Assembly: GCA_910579595.1 (NCBI GenBank)
Contig: CAJTVM010000007.1
Location: 1 to 57,939, forward strand
Reading direction: 5' to 3'
DNA length: 57,939 bases
Origin: an uncultured Oscillospiraceae bacterium
GTDB taxonomy: Bacteria > Bacillota > Clostridia > Oscillospirales > Oscillospiraceae
Both the position numbers and the translations under genes were made by a program. The notes beneath the pieces are model-generated. The model searched no databases and was not told the origin of the DNA. It was given only the letters and a program-made list of their open reading frames with translations. This document shows positions 50,189 to 57,939 of the stretch, one piece after another. Each line of letters starts with the position of its first letter. The stretch's first letter is position 1.

Positions 50189-50806
50189 TCAGTATTTACT
50201 GATAAAAGACGGCACATCGCTGAGATCGGCAAGCCGTTCCTTTAGCTGCTCGTGGCTCCAGTCCCACCAGCGGATACGCAGCAGGGCGGTAATGGTATCC
50301 TCATCGTATCGCCAGCCCATATGCCGGGCGGGCACGCCGCCCACGATTTCGTAGGGGGCCGCATCGTGGGTGACCACCGCCCCCGCGCCTACCACCGCGC
50401 CGTCCCCTAACGTGACGCCGCCCATGATCACCGCGTTGTGGCCGATCCACACGTCGTTCCCGGTGGATACCGGGCGGGAGCGCCGCCAGCCGATGATGGT
50501 GGGGTCGTCCTCCCCCAGGCCGTAGTGGGCCGCCCGGTAGGTGAGGTGGTGGGCGGCCGCCCGTTCCCGCATGGGGTGGTTGACAGGATTGATGCGCACC
50601 CCGGTGGCGATGGAGTTGAATTTGCCCAGGGTGGTGAAAATCACATCGTTGGAGCCGAACAGGTAGGTGTAATCCCCAAAAACCGTTTCCTCCGCGATGC
50701 AGTGATCCCCCAGCTCCACATAGGCGCCGAAGGTGCAGTTTTTTACCGTGCAGGTGGGGTGGATCAGCGGCTCGTCAGGCCGCAGGGTTTTAGAAAAGTC
50801 CAGCAT
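50189..50806 (-). CDS. Hexapeptide-repeat transferase, phosphonate-cluster type (TIGR03308-like)
   Basis: 205 residues forming a left-handed beta-helix. Hexapeptide turns run from IHPTCTVKNCTFGAYVELGDH to GNDVWIGHNAVIMGGVTLGDGAVVGAGAVVT. The HHLTYRAAHYGLGEDD block and a WWDWSHEQL end match transferases usually found in phosphonate (phn) clusters, and also the xenobiotic (CatB-like) class. No phn gene is in the window; instead it follows the methionine operon after 14 bases. GGAGGACGCGCC precedes the ATG. Acetyl acceptor unknown. Confidence 0.85.
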   Translation of the reverse strand: MLDFSKTLRPDEPLIHPTCTVKNCTFGAYVELGDHCIAEETVFGDYTYLFGSNDVIFTTLGKFNSIATGVRINPVNHPMRERAAAHHLTYRAAHYGLGEDDPTIIGWRRSRPVSTGNDVWIGHNAVIMGGVTLGDGAVVGAGAVVTHDAAPYEIVGGVPARHMGWRYDEDTITALLRIRWWDWSHEQLKERLADLSDVPSFISKY

Positions 50807-50820
50807 GGCGCGTCCTCCTG

Positions 50821-52602
50821 TCAAGATTGATTCAGCCGTTCCAAAATCCGCAGCATCAGGGCCACCCGCCGGAAGGGGGTCATGAGATACAGACCATCGG
50901 TATAGGGGGTGATTTCCTGGGCAATCCGGGCGGAAATGCGGACGGCCAGCTCCTCTGCGGCCTCCCGGTCCTTGCCCTCGTACAGCGCGATGATCTCCGG
51001 ACTGATGGCCATTCCGGCGATCTCGTTGTTGAGGAAGCAGGCGTTTTTGTGGCTGACCACCGGGTAGATGCCCCCTAAGATTTTGCCCTTGAGGGTTTCC
51101 CGGGCCAGCTTCAAATTGTCCAGCGCCTCCTGGGACAGCACAGGCTGGGTGAGGAAGCCGGACACGCCGTTGTCCTCCTTTTCCAGCGCCAGCCGGAGCT
51201 GGACGCCAAAGTTGGCGGCGTTGACGTTTAGCGCCCCGAAAATGCGGAAGGGGGTGCGGAATACCGTGCCATTGAGGCCGCTGACGTACCGGGCCAGCTT
51301 CCGGGAGTTGAAATTGTACACGCTTTTTACCGCGTCCCGATCCTGGGAGGGGATGGGGTCGCCGGTGACCAGCAGCACATTGTGAACCTCCTCCATGCTC
51401 AGCCCCAGCAGCAGCGCCTTGGTGGCGTTCAGGTTCCGATCCCGGCAGGTGAGGTGGGGCAGGGGTTCCGCCCCCAGCTCCCGCTTGATTTTGCAAGCCA
51501 GCAGGCTGCTGTCCGCCCGGGGACGGCCAATGGGGCAGTCGGCGATGGTGATGGCGTCCGCCCCAGCGGTATGGAGCGTCCGCACCCCGTCCAGGAAAAA
51601 GGTGATGTCGTCATCCGCCGGGGGATCCAGCTCCACGGCGATCACCCGCCGGCCCGCGTCCAGCTTGTCCGCCAGGGTGTTGACGCGGGGGTTGGGGCGG
51701 ACGGGCTGTGCCCGGACGGGGGATGGCACGGGGGCGGTGCGGGGCAGCGCCGCCAACGCCCTGGCGGCGTGGGCAATGTGTTCCGGGGTGGTGCCGCAGC
51801 AGCCGCCCACAATCGCCGCACCGGCCTGGGCGATCTGGGCCAGCTTGCCCCCGAAATAGTCCGGCGTGCCCTGGTAGGCCGTCCGCCGCCCCAGCACGGT
51901 GGGATATCCGGCGTTGGGCATGACGGACAGGGCTTTGTCCCCCAGTATGGTCAAATCCAAGCCGCGAATATACTCCAGCAGATGGTGGGGGCCGGACACG
52001 CAGTTGAAGCCCACCGCGTCTACCGATTGCAGGGCGGCGGTGCGGCGGAACAGCGCCTCGCCGGAAAATCCCTCCCGGGTGGCCCCGTCAAATGCCACGG
52101 CGAAAGAGACGATCAGGTAAGCGTCTGGACAGCGTTCCTTCAAATGCTCCGCCAGCTGGGCCGCGCCGGCGTCGGTGGGCTGGGTTTCCAGCAGGAAGCA
52201 GCGCACCCCCTGGGCCAGGAACAGGTCGGCTTGGCGGCAGTAAGCCTCCCCCCGGCTCAGCTCCGCCCCCTCCGGCGCGGGCCCGAGATCGGCGAATACA
52301 TAGGCGCCACAGGGTTCGGCGCAGTCCCTGGCAACGCGGCAGGCGGCGGCGATGATCTGCGCCGCCAGCTCCCCCCGGCCCTGGGCCAGATCCACCCCGG
52401 CGGTGAAGGTGTTGGTTTTGATGGCGCGGCAGCCCGCGTCCAGGTATGCCCGATGGAGGTTGGCGATCTCGCCGGGATCGGTGAGATTGGCCAGCTCGCA
52501 CCGCTGCTCGGCCCGCCCCGGCAGGGCTGCGAAACAGGTCCCCATGGCCCCGTCAAACAGCAGAGGGCCGTTTTCCTTGACAAACGTGCGGATATCTGTC
52601 AT
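50821..52602 (-). CDS. yitJ: Homocysteine S-methyltransferase / methylenetetrahydrofolate reductase fusion
   Basis: 593 residues. The N-terminal barrel (about 1-290) is a homocysteine methyltransferase with DGAMGT, GFNC (198-201) and GGCCG (266-270) supplying the zinc Cys triad. The C-terminal half (about 310-593) is a MetF-type MTHFR: ITIADCPIGRPRADS, HLTCRDRN, NVLLVTGDP and GGIYPVVSHKNACFLNNEIAG. It can make methyl-THF and also methylate homocysteine. The ATG overlaps the metH stop as ATGA, so translation is coupled. It resembles B. subtilis YitJ. Confidence 0.94.
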   Translation of the reverse strand: MTDIRTFVKENGPLLFDGAMGTCFAALPGRAEQRCELANLTDPGEIANLHRAYLDAGCRAIKTNTFTAGVDLAQGRGELAAQIIAAACRVARDCAEPCGAYVFADLGPAPEGAELSRGEAYCRQADLFLAQGVRCFLLETQPTDAGAAQLAEHLKERCPDAYLIVSFAVAFDGATREGFSGEALFRRTAALQSVDAVGFNCVSGPHHLLEYIRGLDLTILGDKALSVMPNAGYPTVLGRRTAYQGTPDYFGGKLAQIAQAGAAIVGGCCGTTPEHIAHAARALAALPRTAPVPSPVRAQPVRPNPRVNTLADKLDAGRRVIAVELDPPADDDITFFLDGVRTLHTAGADAITIADCPIGRPRADSSLLACKIKRELGAEPLPHLTCRDRNLNATKALLLGLSMEEVHNVLLVTGDPIPSQDRDAVKSVYNFNSRKLARYVSGLNGTVFRTPFRIFGALNVNAANFGVQLRLALEKEDNGVSGFLTQPVLSQEALDNLKLARETLKGKILGGIYPVVSHKNACFLNNEIAGMAISPEIIALYEGKDREAAEELAVRISARIAQEITPYTDGLYLMTPFRRVALMLRILERLNQS

Positions 52603-54962
52603 CCCAGCACCTTCTTTGCGATCTCCACCGACTGCTTGGCGTCTTTTGCGTAGTGGTCCGCGCCAATGCTCCGGGCGTACTCCGGGGTTACCACCGCGCC
52701 GCCCACCCACACCACCGGCGGTTCGGGCAGGGACTTGAGCTGCCGGGCGGTTTCCTCCATGGCGGGCAGAGTGGTGGTCATCAGGGCGGACAGCCCCACC
52801 AGCCGGACGTGGCGCTCCCGCACAGCCCGCACCACCGTTTCGGTTGGCACGTCCCGGCCGAGGTCAATGACATCGTAGCCGTAATTTTCCAGCACGGTTT
52901 TCACAATGTTCTTGCCGATGTCGTGGATGTCCCCCTGGACGGTGGCCACGATGATCCGGCCTTTTTTCATGTTTTCGCCGCCGGTTTCCGCGATGGAGGC
53001 GCGGATGACCTCAAACACCGCCTGGGCGGCCTGGGCGGCGCTGAGCAGCTGGGGCAGGAAAATTTTCCCCGCCTCGTAGCCCTCGCCCACCTTGTCCAGG
53101 GCGGGGATCAGGTGGCGCTCCACGATGGAAAGCTCATTTTCTGCTGCTAACGCCAGCTTGGCCAGCCGCCCCGCGTCCGATTTCAAGCCCTTGAGAATGG
53201 CGTCCTCCAGGGTCATGTCCTGCTTCGTACCTACAGCGGGGGAGGGGGCGGGCGCCTCCCCCGCAAACCGGTCTACATAGGCGCGGCACTGCCCGTCCTC
53301 CCCGGACAGCACCTTGAACGCGGCCACCGCGTCCATCATCTCCCTCTGGTTGGGGTTGATGATGGGCAGGGTCAGCCCCGCGGCCATGGCCTGGACGAGG
53401 AAGTTCTGGGTGATGAGGCCCCGGTTAGGCAGGCCGAAGGAGATGTTGGACACGCCCAGCACCGTTTGCAGGCCCAGCCCCTCCCGGACGGTGCGCAGGG
53501 CCTTCAGCGTTTCCCGGGCCTGCTCCTGCTGGGCGGACACGGTGAGGGTGAGGCAGTCGATCCACACGTCTTCCGCCGGGATGCCGTACGACAGCGCCGC
53601 GTCCAGAATCCGGCGGGCGATGGACACCCGGCCCTCCGCCGTTTGGGGGATGCCGTCTTTGTCCAGCGTCAGCCCCACCACCGACGCGCCGTACTTTTTC
53701 ACAATGGGCAGGATGCGCTCCAGCACCTCTGGATCCCCATTGACAGAGTTCACAGCCGCCTTGCCGTTGTATACCCGCAGCCCCGCTTCCAGCGCGTCCG
53801 GGTTGGAGGAATCCAGCTGAAGGGGCAGGGACACGGCGCTTTGCAGCTTCTTCACCACCCGGGGGAGCATGGAAACCTCGTCCACCCCGGGGAAGCCCAC
53901 GTTGACATCCAAGATATCCGCCCCGGCCTCCTCCTGCTGGACAGCTACGTCCAGGATATAGTCCAGGTCGTCCTCCAGCAGCGCCTGCTGGAGCCGTTTT
54001 TTACCTGTGGGGTTCACCCGTTCGCCAATCACCCGCACACCGGTGAGCTTGGTGGGGAAGGCGGGGGTGCACACGAAGGAGCGGCTTTCATATATCCGGG
54101 GGGCGGGCCTCTTGTCCTTCATAACAGCGCAAAGACGCTTGATATACTCCGGCGAGGTGCCGCAGCAGCCGCCGAAAATGGTCACCCCAGCCTCCCAGCA
54201 GGGCAGGAGGGCGGCGGCAAACTCCTCAGGCCCCATGTCGTAGTGGCCGTCCACCGGGTCGGGCAGGCCCGCGTTGGGTTTGGCAATCACGGGCAGGCGG
54301 GTGTTTTCGCACAACTCCTTGAGCATGGGGGCCAGCTTGTCCGGCCCCAGGGAGCAGTTCAGGCCGATAGCGTCCGCCCCCAGGCCCTCCAGCGTCCGGG
54401 CCATGGAGGCGATGGTACAGCCGGTGAAGGTGCGCCCGTCCTCCTCGAAGGACATGGTGACAAATACGGGCAGGCGGGTGCTCTCCTTCACCGCCAGCAG
54501 GGCGGCTTTCGTCTCGTAGAGGTCGGTCATGGTCTCGATGGACACCAGATCCGCCCCGGCCCGTTCTCCGGCCACGGCCACCTCCCGGAACAGCTCGTAG
54601 GCCCGCTCAAAGGTGAGGCTTCCCATAGGCTCCAGCAGCTCGCCCAAAGGTCCCATGTCCAGCGACACCTTCACTTCCGTCCCAGCGGCGGCCCGTTTGG
54701 CAATAGCAATGGCGGCGGAGATCACCTCGTCCGGGGTGTGTCCGGCGCCCGCCAGCTTGGGCGCGCTGGCCCCAAAGGTGTTGGCGCAGATGATCTGGCT
54801 GCCAGCCTCGATATACTCCCGGTAGATAGCGTACAGCAGGTCCGGGCCGGTGAGGTTGAGCAGGTCCGGCTTGCCGCCGGGGGGCAGGCCCCTCTGCTGT
54901 AAAACGGTGCCCATAGCGCCGTCCAGAATCACGATTCCATCGTATAAAAAATCAAGCTCCAC
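52599..54962 (-). CDS. metH: Cobalamin-dependent methionine synthase lacking the reactivation domain
   Basis: 787 residues. The homocysteine domain (about 1-290) has DGAMGTVLQQRG, GLNC (200-203) and GGCCGT (264-269). The methyl-THF pterin domain (about 310-570) has VIGERVNPTGKKR, DVNVGFPGVDE and NSVNGDPE. The cap (about 590-660) and B12 domain (about 660-787) have the GDIHDIG axial-His motif (His680). The C-terminal SAM-binding reactivation domain of E. coli MetH (about 1200 residues long) is missing, and a separate gene just upstream supplies it. GTG start at 54962, eight bases after AAGGAGGG; it overlaps the upstream gene by 11 bases. Confidence 0.95.
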   Translation of the reverse strand: MELDFLYDGIVILDGAMGTVLQQRGLPPGGKPDLLNLTGPDLLYAIYREYIEAGSQIICANTFGASAPKLAGAGHTPDEVISAAIAIAKRAAAGTEVKVSLDMGPLGELLEPMGSLTFERAYELFREVAVAGERAGADLVSIETMTDLYETKAALLAVKESTRLPVFVTMSFEEDGRTFTGCTIASMARTLEGLGADAIGLNCSLGPDKLAPMLKELCENTRLPVIAKPNAGLPDPVDGHYDMGPEEFAAALLPCWEAGVTIFGGCCGTSPEYIKRLCAVMKDKRPAPRIYESRSFVCTPAFPTKLTGVRVIGERVNPTGKKRLQQALLEDDLDYILDVAVQQEEAGADILDVNVGFPGVDEVSMLPRVVKKLQSAVSLPLQLDSSNPDALEAGLRVYNGKAAVNSVNGDPEVLERILPIVKKYGASVVGLTLDKDGIPQTAEGRVSIARRILDAALSYGIPAEDVWIDCLTLTVSAQQEQARETLKALRTVREGLGLQTVLGVSNISFGLPNRGLITQNFLVQAMAAGLTLPIINPNQREMMDAVAAFKVLSGEDGQCRAYVDRFAGEAPAPSPAVGTKQDMTLEDAILKGLKSDAGRLAKLALAAENELSIVERHLIPALDKVGEGYEAGKIFLPQLLSAAQAAQAVFEVIRASIAETGGENMKKGRIIVATVQGDIHDIGKNIVKTVLENYGYDVIDLGRDVPTETVVRAVRERHVRLVGLSALMTTTLPAMEETARQLKSLPEPPVVWVGGAVVTPEYARSIGADHYAKDAKQSVEIAKKVLG

Positions 54963-55608
54963 AGGTTTTTCCCTCCTTGCGGAATTGGCAGGTTTCTCGT
55001 AAATTGCAGTATGCGCACCCCCGGATGCGGGCGGGCTGGGGCGTGTGGGCCAGGCCGATAACAGCCGTCACCGATTTCACCGGGTTCATCAGCAGGCTTG
55101 GGGTGACAGTGACGCCTAAGCGCCGTCCCACATCCAGCGCGGCGCACAGCGCGGGCTGGATTTCCAGGGGCAGGCCGCCATAGCCGGGGCTGAACCGGTC
55201 GGTGAGGTACAGCTCGGGAAACCGGGCGGCGATCTCCTGTTCGGCGGCATCGCAGCCCGCCTCCACGAAGGCGCTGCCCAGGGCGTCATAGATCACGGCT
55301 TTGGCCATGTCCCGGGCCTGGAGGGATAGCAGCATCCCATCGAACCGGGCCCCCATGGTGCAGGCTAACAGCACCGCTTTATCACAGCTTGCCAGCATTT
55401 TATGGGCGGCGGATCCGGTCAGCTTCAACCCTGCTCCCGGTAAAAGGACGCTGTCCGGCAGATGTTCGATGTCGAATATCCGATAGAAGTACCGAGGCTG
55501 GAGTTGGCTGGCCAGCTCGTCCGCCAGCCCCTCTGCCTCCCGGCGCAGCTCCCCGGTGGGATGGGGTATGCCCAGGTAGCGCAGGGCCTCGCTGACGTCC
55601 GGCCTCAT
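54952..55608 (-). CDS. Stand-alone MetH-type B12 reactivation domain protein
   Basis: 218 residues related to the methionine synthase activation domain (Met_synt_B12). Signature TDRFSPGYGGLPLEIQ resembles the RFSPGYGDLPLEIQ block of that domain; the SAM-contacting region is present. A C-terminal Cys-rich tail (GCAYCNLRETCQFRKEGKTCG) has four Cys, possibly a metal or redox site and not part of E. coli MetH. It is coupled to metA (ATGA overlap) and metH (11-base overlap). It probably supplies SAM-dependent remethylation of cob(II)alamin in trans. Confidence 0.88.
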   Translation of the reverse strand: MRPDVSEALRYLGIPHPTGELRREAEGLADELASQLQPRYFYRIFDIEHLPDSVLLPGAGLKLTGSAAHKMLASCDKAVLLACTMGARFDGMLLSLQARDMAKAVIYDALGSAFVEAGCDAAEQEIAARFPELYLTDRFSPGYGGLPLEIQPALCAALDVGRRLGVTVTPSLLMNPVKSVTAVIGLAHTPQPARIRGCAYCNLRETCQFRKEGKTCGA

Positions 55609-56555
55609 TTTCCGTCCCCGCCTTCGGTGCGCACGCCCCGCTGGATGTCCCGGATATCATAGGGCACCGTCTGGTATACGCAGTAGTTCAGCCAGTTGTT
55701 ATACAGCAGATGGGCGCAGGAGCGCCAGCGCACCACCGGGGCCTTACTGGGGTCGTCTCCGGGGAAGTAGTGCCGGGGGATCTGGATATCCACCCCCGCC
55801 GCCACGTCCCGCAAATACTCCTTGTTCAGGGTGTCTCTGTCGTACTCCGCGTGGCCCATGAGGAATACCTGCCGCCCCTGGGGGGTCTTCACGGCGTACA
55901 CCCCCGCCTCATCGGAATCCGCCAGCACCTTTAACCCCGGCACCGCCTCGATGTCCGAGCGGTCTACGGTGGTGTTCCGGGAGTGGGGCACCCAGAACTG
56001 GTCATCAAAGCCCCGAAACAGGATGAAATTGGGATCCTCCACCTGGTGGCGGAATACACCGAACAGCTTCTGGGGGAGGGGGCGTTTGGGGATGCCGTAG
56101 TGATAGTACAATCCCGCCTGGGCCCCCCAGCAGATGTGGAGGGTGGAATGGACATGGGTTTTGCTCCATTCCATGATCCGGCACAGCTCGGGCCAGTAGT
56201 CCACCTCCTCAAAGGGGAGGTGCTCCACCGGCGCGCCGGTGATGACCAGGCCGTCGAAGGTGAGATCCTTTACCTCGTCGAAGCTCTTGTAGAAGGACAG
56301 CATATGTTCCTGGGAGGTGTTCCGGGAGACGTGTCCGGCGGGGGCGATGAGCTCCAGCTCGATTTGCAGCGGCGTATTGCCCAGCACCCGGGCCAGCTGG
56401 GTTTCCGTGTCCACCTTGGTGGGCATCAGGTTGAGCAGCAGGATCTGCAGGGGACGGATGTCCTGCGTCATGGCCCGGTTTTCCGTCATGACGAAGATGT
56501 TTTCCTGCTGGAGGGTCCGGGTGGCGGGCAGGCGGTTTGGGATTTTGATTGGCAT
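55605..56555 (-). CDS. metA: Homoserine O-acetyltransferase (MetA family)
   Basis: 316 residues of the MetA family that activates homoserine for methionine synthesis. The catalytic nucleophile Cys142 (HICWGAQAG), His235 and Glu237 (LMGHAEYD) are all present at E. coli numbering. Residue 111 is Glu in GAPVEHLPF; work on Bacillus cereus MetA showed Glu here selects acetyl-CoA while Gly selects succinyl-CoA, so this should be an acetyltransferase despite the common succinyl name. Divergent metY uses O-acetylhomoserine, in agreement. ATG at 56555 follows AAGGAG. It leads the methionine operon. Confidence 0.96.
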   Translation of the reverse strand: MPIKIPNRLPATRTLQQENIFVMTENRAMTQDIRPLQILLLNLMPTKVDTETQLARVLGNTPLQIELELIAPAGHVSRNTSQEHMLSFYKSFDEVKDLTFDGLVITGAPVEHLPFEEVDYWPELCRIMEWSKTHVHSTLHICWGAQAGLYYHYGIPKRPLPQKLFGVFRHQVEDPNFILFRGFDDQFWVPHSRNTTVDRSDIEAVPGLKVLADSDEAGVYAVKTPQGRQVFLMGHAEYDRDTLNKEYLRDVAAGVDIQIPRHYFPGDDPSKAPVVRWRSCAHLLYNNWLNYCVYQTVPYDIRDIQRGVRTEGGDGK

Positions 56556-56592
56556 AGCTGAACAGCTCCTTGGGGTGTTGAATTGATATACA

Positions 56593-56621
56593 ATTATACG
56601 GGAAACCGCTGGGAAAATCAA
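56593..56621 (-). promoter_or_regulatory. Promoter of the metA operon
   Basis: TTGATT (56621-56616), a 17-base spacer and TATAAT (56598-56593). The leader is only about 30 bases, too short for a SAM-I riboswitch. Confidence 0.8.
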
Positions 56622-56645
56622 CGCCCAAAACCCCGCGCAAAACAG

Positions 56646-56674
56646 TTGACAAATCCAGCCGCCGGGAGTATAAT
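56646..56674 (+). promoter_or_regulatory. Promoter of metY
   Basis: Consensus TTGACA (56646-56651), a 17-base spacer and TATAAT (56669-56674). Leader about 70 bases; a small GCGG/CCGC hairpin is present but no SAM riboswitch I recognise. Confidence 0.88.
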
Positions 56675-56747
56675 CCCAACAAACCAATTGAGCAGATAGG
56701 TTTAACGCGGGCGAGAGGCCGCAATACAAAATTAAGAGGTGCCAGCC

Positions 56748-57939
56748 ATGAGCAATTATAAATTTGAAACCCTCCAGCTCCATGTTGGGCAGGAGCAGCC
56801 CGACCCCGCCACCGATGCCCGGGCCGTCCCCATTTACCAGACCACGTCCTACGTGTTCCAGGACTGCGCCGACGCCACCGCCCGGTTTGACCTGTCGAAA
56901 GCGGGCAACATCTACGGACGGCTTACCAACCCCACCCAGGAGGTGCTGGAAAAGCGCGTTGCCGCCTTGGAGGGCGGCAGCGCGGCGCTGGCCACCGCCT
57001 CCGGCGCTGCGGCTATTACCTACACCATCCAGGCCCTGGCCCAGGCAGGGGATCACATTGTGGCCCAAAAGACCATCTACGGCGGAACCTATAACCTGCT
57101 GGCACACACCCTGTCGAACTTTGGCGTTACCACTACCTTTGTGGACGCCCACAGCCTGGATGAGGTGGAGGGGGCCATCAGGCCCAACACCAAGGCGGTC
57201 TATCTGGAAACGCTGGGCAACCCCAACTCCGACATCCCCGACATCGATGCCATTGCCGCAATCGCCCATAAGCACAACCTGCCTCTGGTGATTGACAACA
57301 CCTTCGGCACCCCCTACCTGATCCGGCCCATTGAGCACGGCGCGGACATTGTGGTCCACTCCGCCACCAAGTTCATGGGTGGCCACGGCACCACCCTGGG
57401 CGGCATCATCGTGGACGGCGGCACCTTCGACTGGAAGGCCTCCGGCAAGTTCCCCGCCGTTGCCGAACCCAACCCCAGCTACCATGGCGTGTGCTTTGTG
57501 GACGCCGCCGGGCCTGCCGCCTTTGTCACCTATGTCCGGGCCATCCTGCTCCGGGATATGGGCGCGGCCATTTCCCCCTTCAACGCGTTTTTGCTGCTCC
57601 AGGGGGTGGAGACCCTGTCCCTGCGGCTGGAGCGCCACGCCGAAAACACCAAAAAGGTGGTGGAGTTCCTGTCCAAGCACCCCAAGGTGGACAAGGTGAA
57701 CCATCCCTCTCTGCCCGACCACCCGGATCATGCCCTGTATGAGAAGTATTTCCCCAACGGTGGCGCGTCCATCTTCACCGTTGAGATCAAGGGCGGGCAG
57801 GAAGCGGCCCACAAGTTTATCGACAACCTGGAGATCTTCTCCCTGCTGGCCAACGTGGCGGACGTGAAATCCCTGGTGATCCATCCGGCCACCACCACCC
57901 ACGCCCAGCTCACCCCTGAGGAGCTGGCGGATCAGGGCA
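56748..57939 (+). CDS. metY: O-acetylhomoserine sulfhydrylase, cut by window edge
   Basis: PLP-dependent Cys/Met metabolism enzyme that joins sulfide and O-acetylhomoserine to give homocysteine. 397 residues are visible, most of the usual ~425-430. Signatures: HVGQEQPDPATDARAVPIYQTTSYVF at the start, YGRLTNPTQEVLEKRVA, the PLP Asp/Lys region VIDNTFGTPYLIRP and HSATKFMGGHG (Lys208), and the C-terminal SLVIHPATTTHAQL. AGAGGTGCCAGCC precedes the ATG. It is divergent from metA, which makes its substrate, and the stop lies outside the window. Confidence 0.96.
   Translation, partial: MSNYKFETLQLHVGQEQPDPATDARAVPIYQTTSYVFQDCADATARFDLSKAGNIYGRLTNPTQEVLEKRVAALEGGSAALATASGAAAITYTIQALAQAGDHIVAQKTIYGGTYNLLAHTLSNFGVTTTFVDAHSLDEVEGAIRPNTKAVYLETLGNPNSDIPDIDAIAAIAHKHNLPLVIDNTFGTPYLIRPIEHGADIVVHSATKFMGGHGTTLGGIIVDGGTFDWKASGKFPAVAEPNPSYHGVCFVDAAGPAAFVTYVRAILLRDMGAAISPFNAFLLLQGVETLSLRLERHAENTKKVVEFLSKHPKVDKVNHPSLPDHPDHALYEKYFPNGGASIFTVEIKGGQEAAHKFIDNLEIFSLLANVADVKSLVIHPATTTHAQLTPEELADQG

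Noticed and set aside
50189..50806. Phosphonate degradation locus
   Set aside because: Only the single transferase is present; no phn transporter, C-P lyase or phosphonatase gene is nearby.
56675..56747. SAM riboswitch in the metY leader
   Set aside because: The leader is too short for SAM-I and I could not match SAM-II or SAM/SAH core sequences; only a small hairpin is visible.
56556..57902. Extended metA frame upstream (765 codons in total)
   Set aside because: The extension runs antisense through metY and lacks start signals; MetA aligns from the ATG at 56555 with exact family numbering.

Overview
The window is G+C-rich, tightly packed DNA from a spore-forming, low-oxygen-adapted member of the Firmicutes/Clostridia. 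The protein set best fits the Oscillospiraceae (Flavonifractor/Lawsonibacter/Oscillibacter-like gut bacteria). This is inferred from SpoVT, SleB-type cortex hydrolases, S-layer-homology (SLH) surface proteins, T-box control of a tRNA synthetase, YqeK/RsfS/YhbY gene order, and strong AGGAGG ribosome binding sites. No tRNA, rRNA, CRISPR array, transposase or phage gene was seen. The window cuts two genes: tyrS at the left edge and metY at the right edge.

Layout. 1-1860 (minus): a tyrosine T-box operon in which a GNAT acetyltransferase sits between the riboswitch and tyrS. 1914-3867 (minus): two paralogous SleB-type hydrolases. 4023-5967 (minus): a four-gene operon (YhcH, TSCPD protein, zincin-like metallopeptidase, degenerate homocysteine methyltransferase). 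6298-9405 (mainly plus): DUF3048 lipoprotein, DUF378 protein, phosphoesterase (minus), and an operon of three uncharacterised small proteins. 9475-22504 (minus): one long housekeeping run, smc - zinc ribbon - ftsY - rdgB - yhbY - nadD/yqeK fusion - LCP protein - rsfS - trpS - tagO - mnaA - anchored protein. It links chromosome structure, secretion, nucleotide hygiene, NAD synthesis, translation and envelope polymer synthesis.

22880-31611: spoVT with a sigma-G-like promoter, a GH2 glycosidase, ferritin, a SpoIIQ-like M23 protein (minus), recG, and a TetM/EF-G-like GTPase fused to a C-terminal NYN (YacP/Rae1-type) nuclease domain. That fusion is the most interesting protein here. 31657-34308 (minus): an SGNH lipoprotein, a ThrE-type exporter and a pair of tiny paralogous genes, one of which seems to start at AUA. 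34499-45037: surface and membrane genes, namely a 1346-residue SLH protein preceded by a translationally coupled 31-codon leader ORF, an XpaC-like protein, hemolysin III (minus), hemW, and an SLH-anchored phosphodiester glycosidase.

45068-50146: gtrA, an A+T-richer RibD/DHFR-like gene that looks acquired, an EnvC-like M23 protein and a FeoA-FeoB fusion. 50189-57939: a methionine module. metA (with Glu111, predicting acetyl-CoA use), a free-standing B12 reactivation domain, a MetH lacking that domain, a homocysteine methyltransferase/MTHFR fusion and a hexapeptide transferase lie on the minus strand. metY is divergent on the plus strand. MetA makes O-acetylhomoserine, MetY converts it to homocysteine, MTHFR supplies methyl-THF, and MetH with the separate reactivation protein makes methionine. 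Convergent gene pairs are separated by compact bidirectional hairpin terminators throughout.
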